A stretch of DNA of 64,000 nt from Stratiolaelaps scimitus (GCA_019614645.1 JABWDB010000014.1:2170001-2234000), one strand, 5' to 3'. Positions 49,691 through 61,737 are shown, counted from the first letter of the stretch. Notes: generated by a model from the letters alone, not told the origin. Translations and numbers: made by a program.

Positions 49691-50363
49691 GAACGAAGGT
49701 ACGAACAGATACGATTATATGTTTTCGTTCATAGTTCGTGCGGTCCCGTATGACGCAGCGAAGTAAAGCAAAAATACCATTTTTGCACGAGATATTCACA
49801 CTGCTGGAACATCTTGAAGATGAGTTCGCTGTACGAAATAAATCGCTTGGGCGAATAACGACCGTAGACGCCAAAGCAACTCGGTAAGATTTCCCGCCCC
49901 GTGGAACCAATTTCAAAAAAATCAAAACCCCCGAAATGAAACTTCCACTTCACCTACACATTCAAATGTAGCCCACCCGCTCCCTTCCCGCGCATTCATT
50001 AATTATATTATCATCGATTCACGAGGGCGATGCGAGAGTCGCCTGCTTATCGTCGCCCCACAGTGCGCATACAAATGTCCGCTGATCTCGGGCCAGCACG
50101 CACGGGCTGCTCCTACAAATCACTTAGCGAAATCCTTGTAGCGAAAAAACTCTCTCTCGTCGAACTCAATCACCTAAAACAAATATAATATTTCTTTCCC
50201 TCTCTCGATGTCTCTCTTCCTCTATCATTTGCCCCTCTCGATTTATCTGTGCCCACATGTATTGAGCAGGCAGCAGCTGGCTGCCGTACCTGCGCGGCAG
50301 TGGTATGAGCTGAGTTTTTTCTGCAGAATTTTTTTGCGGGTCGGGCGACCGAGTGAACGTTTC

Positions 50364-50432
50364 ATGCGGTGGCGGCGGCGGCGGCAGCGATGGCTGCTGC
50401 TGCTGCTGGTTCTGCTGGTGCAATTACGGCAG
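50364..50432 (+). CDS. candidate first exon with basic-hydrophobic leader
   Basis: From ATG at 50364 the frame gives a basic n-region (MRWRRRRQRW) and then LLLLLVLLVQLRQ, a signal-peptide-like pattern ending exactly at CAG|GT (50430-50434), a good donor in phase 0. It is created by GGC and CTG triplet runs, which can produce such patterns by chance. In another frame the same DNA reads as an Ala-rich protein running to 50821. Which frame, if any, is used cannot be decided here. Confidence 0.2.
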
Positions 50433-50950
50433 GTTCGTCGCTCGGTGGCCCTGCCGCCTCGACCATTTCCACCGCGGCAGCGGTAGCGGCTAGCAGAGGC
50501 GCCGACCGCAGCTCTCGCATTAATGAACTCCCTCGCGATTGTGTCCAACTTTGGCCGCGGGCAAAAATATACTATTTCGTGGACGAAAATATCAGGGCAC
50601 AGTCTTCTTTCTGCCCGACGTCGCGAGGGGGCGGGCCGTTCGGCGAACGCCGGGCCAGGCCGCTCGAGCCCCGGTTCAGTTGCCGGCCCATCGTCGGCCG
50701 AGCGTCGTTTATCTCGATATATATTTTCGCTATATTAGCACACAGAAGAAAAACTATGGATGGACGCCCGGTGAGCCAATATAAGATGGCGCGAACTGCT
50801 TTGGGCCGCAGCAACGATATTTAATTGACATTTTAATACGACCGCACACGAAGACATACCGACCTACAGGGTAAGGAACTGTTGAAAGGAAAAAGGCAGG
50901 AAAGGACTATATATGTAAGGGAATCTTAGAGGAAATAACCAACGGAAGTA

Positions 50951-51323
50951 CAGGGTGCTCGGAAAATCACGTAGCCATGTAGCAGACTAACGGGTCAGTT
51001 TGGCGTTTTCGCAGGCCAACCTACTACGATGCATTTTTGTTCCTTCTGTATACACATTTTGAGGTAGCAACGTGTATTTTAAAATGTATAGCAAAGAGAG
51101 CCAATCCACGGGACGGGTGTCCTAGAAGATGGCAAGCTCTACGTAAAATCTCACCGGCACTTCAAGGGTTTTACTGGAGTTCGGCTTCTTTGGAATAATT
51201 TTTCGGGATTTTCTTCTGTATCCATCTTCTGCTTTAACTTGCCCTTAACTAGCTAAATGTGTTGGTCGACCGCGAAACTTTAGTTAATCTCCTATAGGGA
51301 TGCGAAACATTCCGGATACCCTA
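50951..51323. mobile_element. short TIR element, probable MITE of Tc1/mariner type
   Basis: The left end reads CAGGGTGCTCGGAAAA after TA (949-950). The right end, read inward on the minus strand, is TAGGGTATCCGGAA and is flanked by TA (51324-51325). The CAGGGTGTCCGGAAA-like terminus is common among mariner-derived ends. The 373 bp between the ends contain no transposase-like frame, as expected for a non-autonomous miniature element. The TIRs share only about 13 of the first 17 positions, so this is a moderate call. Confidence 0.42.
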
Positions 51324-51442
51324 TAGTGACTCTAGCACGCAGAAGCAATACTACAATATACGACAGAAACAAGATAGCTATTACTCGAATATGCTTTATG
51401 AGATGCTTTGCAGTTCAATTCTCAATGTACAAAACACTCTGT

Positions 51443-51475
51443 GAGCTGATCCTCAGCTGTTCCCCTATGTGACAG
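51443..51475. repeat. dispersed 33-bp repeat, copy 2
   Basis: Partner of 17026-17058. It includes the perfect small inverted repeat AGCTGA-TCC-TCAGCT. Confidence 0.55.
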
Positions 51476-51554
51476 GCGTCTGATCTGGACCTTTTAGGGT
51501 ATTACTGCAAGGATAGGGACATGTTTGCTTAATTTTTCAATCATGTCGTACCTT

Positions 51555-51690
51555 GCAAGAGTCCATAGATAAATAAAGACGACAAAGAAAAACAATGATT
51601 CGACAGCGTTTGGCAGGATTCGCACGCAAACCATACGCCCCTCCTGGGTCGTGATCCGGGACGCTCAACATTCGACCATTTACGGATCGC
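51555..51690 (-). repeat. third tRNA-like SINE head with T-rich tail
   Basis: On the minus strand TTGAGCGTCCCGGATCACGA, then CCCAGGAGGGGCGT, then GTGCGAATCCTGCC reads like a D-arm/anticodon/T-arm series. The B box-like part is GTGCGAATCCT. It is followed by a T-rich stretch ending TTTATTTATCTATGG. No second copy was noticed here, so the SINE assignment comes from the tRNA-like layout alone. Confidence 0.42.
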
Positions 51691-52292
51691 GTTCCTTAAT
51701 GTACTCGACAGAGGATAGTCTGTCTCTATCTTTAATTATCCGTTATTGTACATGGGGATTCGATAATTCAGGTTTCAGATTGCGTACATCGCGAAGCTTT
51801 TAAGTCGACCACTGGCCCACCGAATCTGACGAGACATAAAACTATTGAAATTGTATAGATCTTTTGCTGCATCGTACTCGCATTTGGTGTGATCATTGTT
51901 TCTCTTATTGAGTGTGCTAAATATTGCAAGGCTAAGCTGAACCTATTAGTAGGCAGAACCATACGATGATATTCAAAAACCACCACTGGCAAGATAAGTA
52001 ATTAAGACGACATCTTACACCAACATCACATTTGACCGAATTACAGCATGCTAGCATAAACAATTATTATTATTATAACATAGCCGTGTTTCTTCGCTTC
52101 GGGATGACAGTTCGATGTGTCGCTAGCGACCGTGTACAAGTGCCACTACGATGTCATCACTCCATGGTGGTTTTCTCATGCCGACAGCTGGTTTGTGTCT
52201 AGCCAGACCACCTACCCATCGTGCGATGTATGAACTCACAGCATGACTGACTACATGACATAACGGAAAGAAACACTCTCCTCCAGCAAGAA

Positions 52293-52296
<4 letters not shown>

Positions 52297-52325
<29 letters not shown>
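52297..52325. repeat. (GA)n microsatellite
   Basis: GAGA tract followed by purine-rich sequence to about 52382. Confidence 0.9.
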
Positions 52326-52328
<3 letters not shown>

Positions 52329-52903
52329 GAGTAGTAGAAGAAAAAAGAAATCTGATGAAAAAGAACAAAGAGAAGGAAGAAGTTCGTCCCTAGGAACTGA
52401 TTGTTCTCAGCGCAGGATCCTATCGGTTGTAGTAAACACAGTTGGCAGTCAGTCAAAACGATAGCCCAGAGTGCGGCTCGTCCCAGACCGGGGGGTGCGT
52501 CATCAGCCAGAGAAAATACACGAATAGCACAAGGTACACTGAGCGGTTCGTTCGGGTATTAACCAAACAAAAACCACATGCCGTCGCCACCGCCGCCGCC
52601 GCCTCCATCACCACCAAGACGACCGCGACAGCCAATATTACTGCTGACTTCGTCATGAGCACTACAGCTGATTAATGTGTGAATCCACCTGCGCGGCGGG
52701 CGACTCCCTCCGTAGTTCGTAGTCATCTATCGTGCCTGTCTATGGAAGGCGTCTCTTGTGCGGTGTCCATGCGAAGACGAACGCACACAGCTGAAGAAGG
52801 CGAACTCAAAGGCGATGACCAGCAGAAACAGCAGGACGAGGACGGGGAAGCCGATGTGTAACTGCGAATGTGTGCCCCTGTATAGTAGACCTGAAAACAC
52901 AAC

Positions 52904-53143
52904 ATGAAATTGAACTGTCGCTATGTCCGAAGTAAATCTGTCGATGCTGGTAGTCGTTCGGTGGTCGTCACCATGTTGGCCTTGTTGTCATTGTTCTTGT
53001 TGCATTTTGTCTCCGTGTGCTGTTACCTAGCCGTGGATACTTCAGTCGATGATTGTACCGGTGAACATTATGTTCGCGAGCGCATTGTGTGCGCCTATAA
53101 TGACCTAGGCACTCTCTCGAAGTTGCGGCAGAAATTGCGCTAA
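52904..53143 (+). CDS. candidate small secreted peptide, last exon or single exon
   Basis: A 79-codon frame with an internal Met at codon 24 (52973) that begins a classic signal-peptide-like core, MLALLSLFLLHFVSVCC. This is followed by a short hydrophilic part with two cysteines spaced C-x11-C (CTGEHYVRERIVC) and a basic end LSKLRQKLR. The stop at 53141-53143 is followed 80 bp later by a canonical AATAAA. The size, leader and poly(A) signal together fit a small secreted or neuropeptide-type product. I recognise no family. It could also be the 3' exon of a larger gene (the region upstream is GC-rich) or a chance frame. Confidence 0.3.
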   Translation: MKLNCRYVRSKSVDAGSRSVVVTMLALLSLFLLHFVSVCCYLAVDTSVDDCTGEHYVRERIVCAYNDLGTLSKLRQKLR

Positions 53144-53222
53144 TGTTATGTCACCGAGGTCCCAGTTAGTTCGCCCAGCCGCATTCCGCAACGTTTGACG
53201 GGCGGGAATTTTTCAATCTCTC

Positions 53223-53228
53223 AATAAA
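53223..53228 (+). promoter_or_regulatory. possible poly(A) signal AATAAA
   Basis: Lies 80 bp downstream of the stop of the 52904-53143 frame and is followed by a GT-containing stretch. AATAAA is frequent by chance in this AT-rich DNA, so it supports the frame only weakly. Confidence 0.3.
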
Positions 53229-53717
53229 AGATGTTCACCGGAACGATGTCAACACTTCGGTGAGGATCTTTAAACTATAGGATGGTACAATCCCGTTAGA
53301 GTCAAGCATATGCATCTGTTAACCAAATAGGTAATTCCTTGAACGCCTGTCACATATCGATTGCTGATTGTGCACCGATACCGCCAGCCCGGCATAAGTA
53401 TATTGACATAACCAGGTGACATATCTGTCTGTGTATATATACATATACATGTAGACAGAGGCAGATAGATAGGACTACCCCCGTGGCCCCATTTTCTTGT
53501 AATCAGCCCCACAGCTAACGTGGGGAGTCAGGAATTCGGCTTCCCTTATCTCTTCTCTCGAATGGACTCTGTCGTCGTTATCGTCATGTCAGTGTGTGCC
53601 TGGGTGTCGCTGTCTGTGTGTTTGTGTATATGTATAGACGAATGGTTAGCACATGACAAGCTACTCATTTTGCCAAGCACCCGTTAGCTCTTTCCTTCTT
53701 GGTATACCACCCCTCAT

Positions 53718-53724
<7 letters not shown>

Positions 53725-53748
<24 letters not shown>
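53725..53748. repeat. (AT)n microsatellite
   Basis: CACACAC, then ATATAT tract, then GATATACACA. Confidence 0.88.
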
Positions 53749-54111
53749 GATATACACATACGCGGTCCATGAGAAGTCATCCCTCCTCTCCTGTTCCATG
53801 TTTCCTGGGTGGTGTATCATGGTTCGACGTCGCGGATGCCAGAGGTGCTGTCATCGCCCTCCCTGGTCGCCGCATTCCGCTTGCCGTGTCTCTAGTACCA
53901 GTATGGGATTGTTGGTAGCGGCGGAGGTGGCGGCGGTGGTGGTGTTACTGTTGTTGTTGTTGCTGCTACAAACATTTCGTCATCTCGCACTTGATAATAA
54001 CAGCGGCATTAACAGCGGCCTCTACGAGGATCAGAGCCTGCCGCGAAGGGGCTATACTTCAGTAGCATCCCAGTGTCCTGGAGCGCCAGTAACACTACAA
54101 AGTACTTCACT

Positions 54112-54135
54112 GTGGCGTACGCTAACGTACGCCAC
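54112..54135. repeat. perfect 10-bp-stem hairpin
   Basis: GTGGCGTACG, loop CTAA, then CGTACGCCAC. GC-rich stem in a GC-rich region. Confidence 0.88.
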
Positions 54136-54663
54136 GCGTTCGTGTGCTGTTTATATCATTGCTGCAGCAACAGTCAGGTCTCGTTCTCGTTGATGAGTCC
54201 AGGGGTAGTCGAGAGAGCGATAGAGAAAGTAGCGAGAACTACCATTCGACTGCTGTAGCGATCATCTCCCGACGTACGACACGCGACCAAGCTGCCGGTC
54301 CGCCGGCTCGCTGGCCAACCAGCGACATACTAACGACCTCTTAGTGCGTTTGCTCTTGATGATGCTGGTGATATTGCCTATGAGGCTGATGATGAAAATT
54401 ATGCTTATCCTGTGCCGAAGCGTTCCCAGGCTGCAAAGCAGTGCTAGAAAGGCAGCCGTCAACATCAGGCCTCCTGATGCTGGCTACTCAGGACTCTCAG
54501 CAGGGCTGCTGCAATGGCAATAATGCAGGCCACGCCGGGCAGCCCGGCGGCAGCTGTAGCAACAGCAGCAACCCATAGAACGAGCGCGAGAGAAGGTAGA
54601 TCGTCTGACTTGCACATGCACACCGTTGGCGTAGCACTACCTCCGCTACGCGGTGCTATGGGC

Positions 54664-54852
54664 TCAGCCGGGTCCCTCCTTCCCTGTCGGGTCCTTCACC
54701 ACTGCCGGCAATTTCTCTGCTCTGCTGCAGCCTTCCCCTGCGTACCACCACAGCCCTACACTGCCGTCAACCACTCGGGAAGAAAGAGAGAGCTCGAATA
54801 CGTTGAGCAGGACGATGAGCAGCATAGTCGTCGATGTCATCCGCGCCGCCAT
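54664..54852 (-). CDS. candidate signal-peptide-bearing first exon
   Basis: The minus-strand ATG at 54852 has G at -3 and G at +4. The residues MAARMTSTTMLLIVLLNVFE then LSLSSRVVDG look like a secretory leader. It follows an in-frame TAG and a CGG/CAG-rich stretch that would make a plausible 5' leader. The frame ends at a TGA near 54664 after 62 codons, with several GT positions (for example TG|GTGAAG near 54685) where it could splice. No downstream partner exon was recognised. Confidence 0.25.
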   Translation of the reverse strand: MAARMTSTTMLLIVLLNVFELSLSSRVVDGSVGLWWYAGEGCSRAEKLPAVVKDPTGKEGPG

Positions 54853-54920
54853 GTCATTCCGCTATGATCAGGCAACGGCGGCCGTTACCACTGCCACTGG
54901 CACTTCTGCTTTCTCTTGCT

Positions 54921-54953
54921 GCTGCCGCCGCCGCCGTCGCCGCCGCCTCTGCC
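54921..54953. repeat. (CTG)(CCG)n GC-rich triplet tract
   Basis: GCTGCTGCCGCCGCCGCCGT type run. On the minus strand it lies in what would be the 5' leader of the signal-peptide-like frame at 54852. Confidence 0.85.
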
Positions 54954-55179
54954 AGGAAAACTCACTACTCTTTAGCCACTAGCCTCTCTGTCAGTAGCGG
55001 CTGAGCACCATGACCTCGATGAGGCCTCGACCTGAACGGCTGACTGCTGCCCGTTGGAAAGAAAGACGGCTGGCTGCCTGCCTGCCTTGCGCCGCACCCT
55101 GCCCCGGCTGGTGTATGTCGGCGCGGGTTGGCCTCATACCGAGCACGGACCTACCAATACGGCGTCGACCCCGCGGCTA

Positions 55180-55224
55180 CCTACAGCAGCAGCAGCAGCC
55201 GCCGCCGCCGCCGCCGCCACCGGC
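55180..55224. repeat. (CAG)n(CCG)n compound triplet tract
   Basis: CAGCAGCAGCAGCAG followed by CCGCCGCCGCCGCCGCCG. Confidence 0.9.
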
Positions 55225-55839
55225 GCCGCCAGACCGCATCACAAAGAAATGTATCTCTTTCGACGTCTGCTGTTGAGGTCTGTATGGTTGCTCTCAGCAG
55301 GGTCGTTCGTCTATGAGGTTGTTTGAACACAGAAAGGTAGATAGGCAGGCACAGCTATGGCGTACTCTGTACATGCGTTTGAGGCTATATCTGAGAGTGT
55401 ATGACATATCCAATGCATGCTATGATATAATATAGGATATTCGTTGGATATAGATATCAACGTACTAAAGAAAGTCTGATCAATCTCGCACCATCGCTAT
55501 ATGATAAGAGGTGCAATCTTATACAAAGGGTGTGCATAATAGAATAGAAGAAGAAAATTAAAGAAATCATACGATTAATCTGATGATGCTACTTGCCAGC
55601 GAGATAAGGTGATCGAGGTGTCTGGTGATGATTCCAGTTCGACTGAGTGGATGTCAACTGAAGTAAAGTGATCGTTGGATACACCTTCTTCACTTGAAGC
55701 CGTTCAGCCTTCTTTAATAGATGCACATGGCGCCTCCGGATTGAATACGAGAATAAAATTGTGTCTAGTAAATATTGATTACATATATTTATGCACACGC
55801 AGTAGGATACTACGCTCAGTGTTCGTTTCCCATTTGCAT

Positions 55840-55862
55840 TATATATATATATATATATATAT
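55840..55862. repeat. (AT)n microsatellite
   Basis: Pure AT tract. Confidence 0.9.
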
Positions 55863-56347
55863 AGAAGCTATAGTGAAGATCGCACAAACTTCCACAAATT
55901 TTCGATAAAAAGAACTAGAACAATTATTTCATAGTATATATCAGAGGCACTCTCCCCTAATATTTACACACTGGAAACACCACGCTGCGAGTTTCTTGGC
56001 GGCAGTATATTCTTCTCCTTATATTTCGTTGTTGACAGCTTCCTGGGAGGACTCGGTTTCTGCATAATATACACCACCAATTTCCCCTTTTTAATACATG
56101 GAAACAATAACAATCACAAGGGCTTACATCTGGAGGATATGATGGTTAAATCCATCGATGTTGTTAGCTTCCATCCAGCTCGTTATTGCAATCGTACCGT
56201 GAAGTTTTGTCATCATTAACGTCGAGAGGTCGCGCTGCGTGCTGTCCTTCTCTGTAACTCTGGTGCAAACAGGTCCAGTTGGATATGGCACTTGGTTCGA
56301 ACGTTATTAAAGTATTTTCGACGTTCAAAATAGCTCCAAACGACTTG

Positions 56348-56351
<4 letters not shown>

Positions 56352-56382
<31 letters not shown>
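56352..56382. repeat. (AT)n microsatellite
   Basis: Pure AT tract, about 30 bp. Confidence 0.92.
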
Positions 56383-56385
<3 letters not shown>

Positions 56386-57919
56386 CATTAATACTTGCTG
56401 AACGCATTATTTTGCCCAAATGCTGCCGAGCGCATGATAAGTTGTACCTGGTGACACTGCCTTAGTGAAAACCCCGTCGTGTCTTTCCTTCAGTATCCAA
56501 CGGCGCAATCGAGATAGGGACAACTTTGGAAGCTTGAAAATGGTTTAGCGTGGCTGGTTTCATCAGAGGGCGACCACTTCTATCGTTAAACCCCCTCTTG
56601 GCCTTCAAGTGAATCCGTTTTCCAGGTGGCCTAGAAATGTCGCGACCTAAATTTTTCCAACGTCCAACTCAAGCGTATTCTCTTAGGACTTGATATGCAA
56701 AAACTTTCCAGTCCTCGTACGATTGTAACATTATTTTCTTCTGTTCGACCGGACAAAACCATTGATCGGCCTCACATAGAAACGTCCCGAAGTATCTCAG
56801 AGGTCCTAAGCGACCTCGGGAGGCATCCACAGTAAGATCAGATCAGAACCCTATATTTATCCAAGATAATAGTTTGCGATTTCTCGAACATATATCAGGT
56901 CCATCGCCTAGAGCCACTGCCGTCAACATAAAGGACGGCCTTGATTCTATTTTGATTTTTTTATTTTTCTCCTCTGTTTTGATATCGAACGTTGCATCAA
57001 ACAGGAAGGCGACTTTTGCTGCCCTCATTCACTGACGTAAATAAAAGCAATAAAAGCATTTAATTCGTAGCTAACAGATAAACGCATGATTCCTTTTCGT
57101 AGGCCGGCTGGTACTCGTACCGGAACGATAATCAACGAATAATGTCAGTGATGTCGTCGTTCCTCGAAGTCCTCTCCAACTACAGCACTGTTTGGTATTC
57201 ATAACCAAAGTAGAACTCCGAACCATGTCCAACATAACTAAAGTTAGCAGGAGGAGCCAACGGTGCGGTGGTAAAAACGCGGATTCGTTCGAAAACAACC
57301 GATGGGTGGACCAAATACTTAATATTATTAGCATGACATACGCATCGTTTCCAATGACTTCGTCAGAGTAGCGTGTTCAAATATGCATGCCGTACACTGT
57401 GCAGAACCATAATTAGCGGTGGTTGGATAAACATTTGCAACTGAACTCCTTCGATTTAGGGAAAGTTCAGATTGCTAAACATTTCGAGTTATTTTCGCGA
57501 CGAAACGCGCTCTTTGGGGTCGTCTGTCGTACAGCTGTCAACGCAGGCGGCGAATTCAGTGTTCTACCATTCGTATTCCCAACGGGTAACAACAGAATCA
57601 TTTGCAGTATGCACCTGCCGAAACAGCAAGAGCGTATGAAACTTGTCGACTGTGAAGTGATCAGAGAAACGGTGATCTAAATCTGACAAGCCTGCATCGT
57701 AGTTCGGTGGTCGACCAGCATCCAGCTATCGCGATCGAGAAGCATCAACAATTTCGTTCCGTGTTCTCGGAATGGCGGACTGCTCTAATAGAGACCTGTC
57801 CCTTATATCGAGCCTACCTAAGTAGACTCAACCGTAAAATAGCGCAAACAAGTTAGCAGTGGCCGAAACGCAGGCATGGTTGCAGTTGATGTTGTGTGTT
57901 TTTTTGTATTACATAATAG

Positions 57920-58024
57920 CAGGTTGCTGCAGGTTCGAGTCCCGCAGCGTGATGACATAGAAGAGAGCTTAAGCATTGCGGAATTGCAGCTCCTTTAATA
58001 AACCAACAAACCTCTATCTCCACC
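57920..58024 (+). repeat. SINE family 1, partial copy
   Basis: B box GGTTCGAGTCC at 57932-57942, followed by the family segment with GAGCTTAAGCATTG and CTCCTTTAATAAACCAACAA ending in CTCTATCTCCA. No clear A box precedes it, so the 5' part is truncated or decayed. Confidence 0.65.
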
Positions 58025-59279
58025 TACCACGCAAATTGTAACCGCTTGTACCCCATGGGAACTAAGTTTCACTGCCTATATTTCTTATCGCATCCAAGCT
58101 TAAAGTTGTTTACTTTTGCATGGACATGACTTGCATGGATTATTTTTCTACAAATAACAGTTTTTTTTTCTCACATGAACAGCAATCTAAACGGAGAAAA
58201 ACGTGATGTGGTAATTTCGGCACCCATTGAAAATATCTCGGACGTGCAAATATGACAGTTTGTTAATTTTTCTAGATCCATACGACTAAAAAATATGTGG
58301 TTTTTTTTCTTAAAAAGATATGTTTGATTTTTGTAAGAAATCAAAATGAGGGAGGGGATATTCGTCAATAAAACGAGACATTATGGATATCAACAAAATG
58401 CCCCCACTAAACGATAGTGAAATCGCAATTGAAACTTGTCGAATGAAGCCAATAATATGCGAAACGGTGAGAGTAACTGGAATCATTTATATCATTATTA
58501 TTATTAATATTCAAGATTAGTACATAATAACTAGTCAAGATACCACCTACCCACCCAACCCCCGCCACAGCAAGTTCTATTCTGACCTATCATACAATCA
58601 GGCCTTGTCAGGCCGTAATGTTCTGATGGGGTAGTTGTTTTTTCTCGTCCACATAAAGGGGCCGCGTTATCGCCGTCTGCTCTCGGGGGTGTGTCTGTAT
58701 GTGTGTGTTAAACCCCAGAGTGCGCGAACGAGACGGAGTGGTATTGGCTCTACAATTTCAAGGCCAGCGACGGCTCCCTTTTTCCAAAGCCGGTCGATAG
58801 CGTCGAATGCGAACAACAAAGACGTTGCAGGCCTCGTCTCTTGTCCCCGTTGACTTTCACAGTGTTGCAAAACACCGGCACGCCGGCGATGCGCGTGTAT
58901 GCTGGCTGTGCGGATATTTCCGAGAGAGCCCCACAGAGCTGAGGGGTGTTGTACCGATCAACTGCAGGGAGTCCGAAGCGGATAAAGCGATGACGAAGAA
59001 CGGCCATTATGGTAAAGAAAAATATATTTTGTCAGGACATCAGTGAAAAATGGTGATATTGCTGCGATTACAACACAACGTTGACATCCATGCAAATGAA
59101 GCTTCACATAGTGGTTTAACAAGGTACGAAATAAACAAGCGGAACAAACAAGAGTCCGATGAACAAAAATTGACTCCCTAATAGTCTATGTGTGCTAGTA
59201 CCTAAGCTGAGATCAAATGCTACAATACTTAGTCAATATATTAGCAGATAGCATACAATTTATACAACCTGAGCGGAGG

Positions 59280-59645
59280 TCACATATCGTTGTATATTCG
59301 TAGTGCAGTGTTCATTGAATAATTCATCGTCACAATCAATGGGGGAGGGAGTTCAGCAACAAGCGAATTTCCCACGACCACCACACCGTAATGTACCACA
59401 GAATGTTGAATAAAGTTATAACCATCATCATCCATATTGAAAACAATTCTCATATTCTTGACACTATCATCATGACGTAACGCTTGGAGTTCACTCATTG
59501 GGCAAGGTGTAACATTCAGTGTTGCTGTATGCGATATTCGTCGAATGCTGCCGAGTTCACACCGCGGGCAGAGAAACACAGGCACCCATGAGCTATTATT
59601 TCGTTTGCCGTCGAACGCTCTTCGCCGTCCGTATCTTCTGTCCAA
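59280..59645 (-). other. open frame of unknown status
   Basis: A 121-codon minus-strand frame of ordinary composition (CPRCELGSIRRISH, then NMDDDGYNFIQHSVVHYGVV, then LPPPLIVTMNYSMN). It starts from a non-ATG position, and no family or splice context was recognised. Listed because it is not repeat-derived. Confidence 0.12.
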
Positions 59646-61733
59646 ATTGGCGGCTGCTCGCTCGTCGATGCTGGGGGTCAGTTAACGACAACATCGACAA
59701 CAACTGTAGCTACAGAAGCACACGTTCGACGCAATCGAAAAGCTTCGCGCCGCTTACGTAAACGCAGCTCCCTGAACGCTGAGATTTCACGAGACGGGCT
59801 CAGACGGGCCTTCGCACCTCGCATGTCGAGGTGTGAGGAGGGTACCTTGGGCCTCGGAATGTGCCCCAGACACATAACAAACACGACATTCGACGATGTC
59901 CGCTCGAAAACGTCTGATAATCCGAGGCGAAGCCTGCCTCCGAGATATGGCTAAAAAAAAGAAGCGAAAATGGTTGCCCCGTTAGTTAGTCGGTTATTTG
60001 GTATGCTCTTCACACTTAACAACGACATTGGGTATAGCCAGCACATGAAAACACCTTTGCAAAGGATTTTCTTTTTCCTGTGTATTTGACTGTGCGGAGA
60101 CCCAAAGCGACGAGAGTACCTAACAGGTATCCGACACATCGTCGAAACTCAGCTTCGAGGAAAGATAGATGTCATTCTCTAGCGCCTCGCCAAGAGGGGC
60201 TGGCAGGAGTCAGCTGTGCTTCTCAATTAGATGGCCACTGTTTGTTAAGCGTTTAATGTTGCCAACGGGTATCAATGTGAATAAGACGAACTACTGTTGA
60301 TGGTATCTTGAGCGGATGAGTGTCTAACTGGGTGGACATTTTCGACAACCACAGGCTAACGATTATCAATGCAAGGGTGATACACTTAACACACGATTGT
60401 CGCACGTTCCACAATACGCGCCTGCTCGATAATTCGGCGGCCGTCATTTAGTAATTGTTGATTATTGGCGTAACAAAAAAACAACCACCACCGGACGGCA
60501 ATTAGCCAACAGCGAAAGCTAAATTAGACAAAGCGAAATGAACAAAACAAATATAAGCTAGCAGATGTTCCCAAATTACCGCAGGTATCTAACCTTCAAT
60601 GTGGGAAAAACAGGAAATAAATTTAGCTAATTTATTTGTTATTGATCAACCTCATCCGCGACATCAAATATATATCGTTCGCTTCCAAAATAAAAGCGGT
60701 TCCATACTAATGGACTCGAATGGGAACGGAAATACTCGATTCCATTGCTTATAAATAATGCCCGTGGAAGCATTGTCTACAAGCAGTATAATGAGTAGAG
60801 GCACAAGTCTAACGGCGATATCGACGAAAATCATGCGTCGAGTTAGAAAAGCATGCATGTATAGGGTTAAGACGCACTGTTCGAACAAATTAGTATACAC
60901 GCACACACTCTATAAATATTCACTAGTGGTGAGAGTCGAAACACATCTAACTGGTTACAGGCCGCACGACAGATGTCCATCCGGATGTTATCAACCCAAC
61001 ACTACTACGGATGACCACGACTAGATTTAGCCTTTAGCCTGGACTTCTCCAACAGATGTTATACTAACAGATACTTTTTGTCGCTGTCGCTGAGATCTCG
61101 TGCACAAGGAGGTAATGGCAGGTTGTGGTCAGTATTCGACTAACTGACCATGTGTTTGCCGTTGACAAATGGACAACATCGATAAAAGGATCGCTAACCA
61201 CGTCGTCGTATATATTTAGGGACAGACGAATGTACTATTCCGTAGAGCGACTCCCGATACATATTTATGAGCGATCTCAGCATTTGATCCCCTATTTAAC
61301 TGAGGAATTGATACATCATTTTACGAGCTGATAATTATAATACGCCATGAATTAATACGATTCTCTTGCAGGACTGCAGGCCAGTTCGAGACAGTGTCGA
61401 TGTATTGTTCGATGTATTCATCATCGAGGTCATTAGTATGTCAAATGCGCTACTTTGATGAGCTTAAATTTGAATACGCACTCAAAGGGGTGAGCATTTT
61501 GAGTGTACTTTCGATTCTTGATTCTGCCGTCACCCACCCTACAGATATCGAACATCATGCGTCTTCTGGTCGATCAGCCACACGCTTATATTTACTGTAG
61601 AGAAACTACTACTGCTTTATCTCTAGGTTTTATCCTCTTCGACTGAGAGGACCCTTCATAAAGTCATGTTAGTTTCTCGTGTCCGATTCTCTAAAACAAG
61701 ACCATACTCATACACTCACAGACACACACACAC

Positions 61734-61737
<4 letters not shown>

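Larger units (their letters stand above)
55330..57919. other. no gene recognised
   Basis: AT-rich with two AT microsatellites. The plus frame 57423-57680 (starting MDKHLQLNSFDLGK) is of ordinary composition but not recognised. Confidence 0.4.

Noticed and set aside
50523..50600. Possible start of an astacin metalloprotease domain (VQLWPRAKIYYFVDENI)
   Set aside because: Astacins have a W-P-x-x-x-I-P-Y start, but the sequence after it does not continue the domain and no HExxH motif follows. Probably coincidence.
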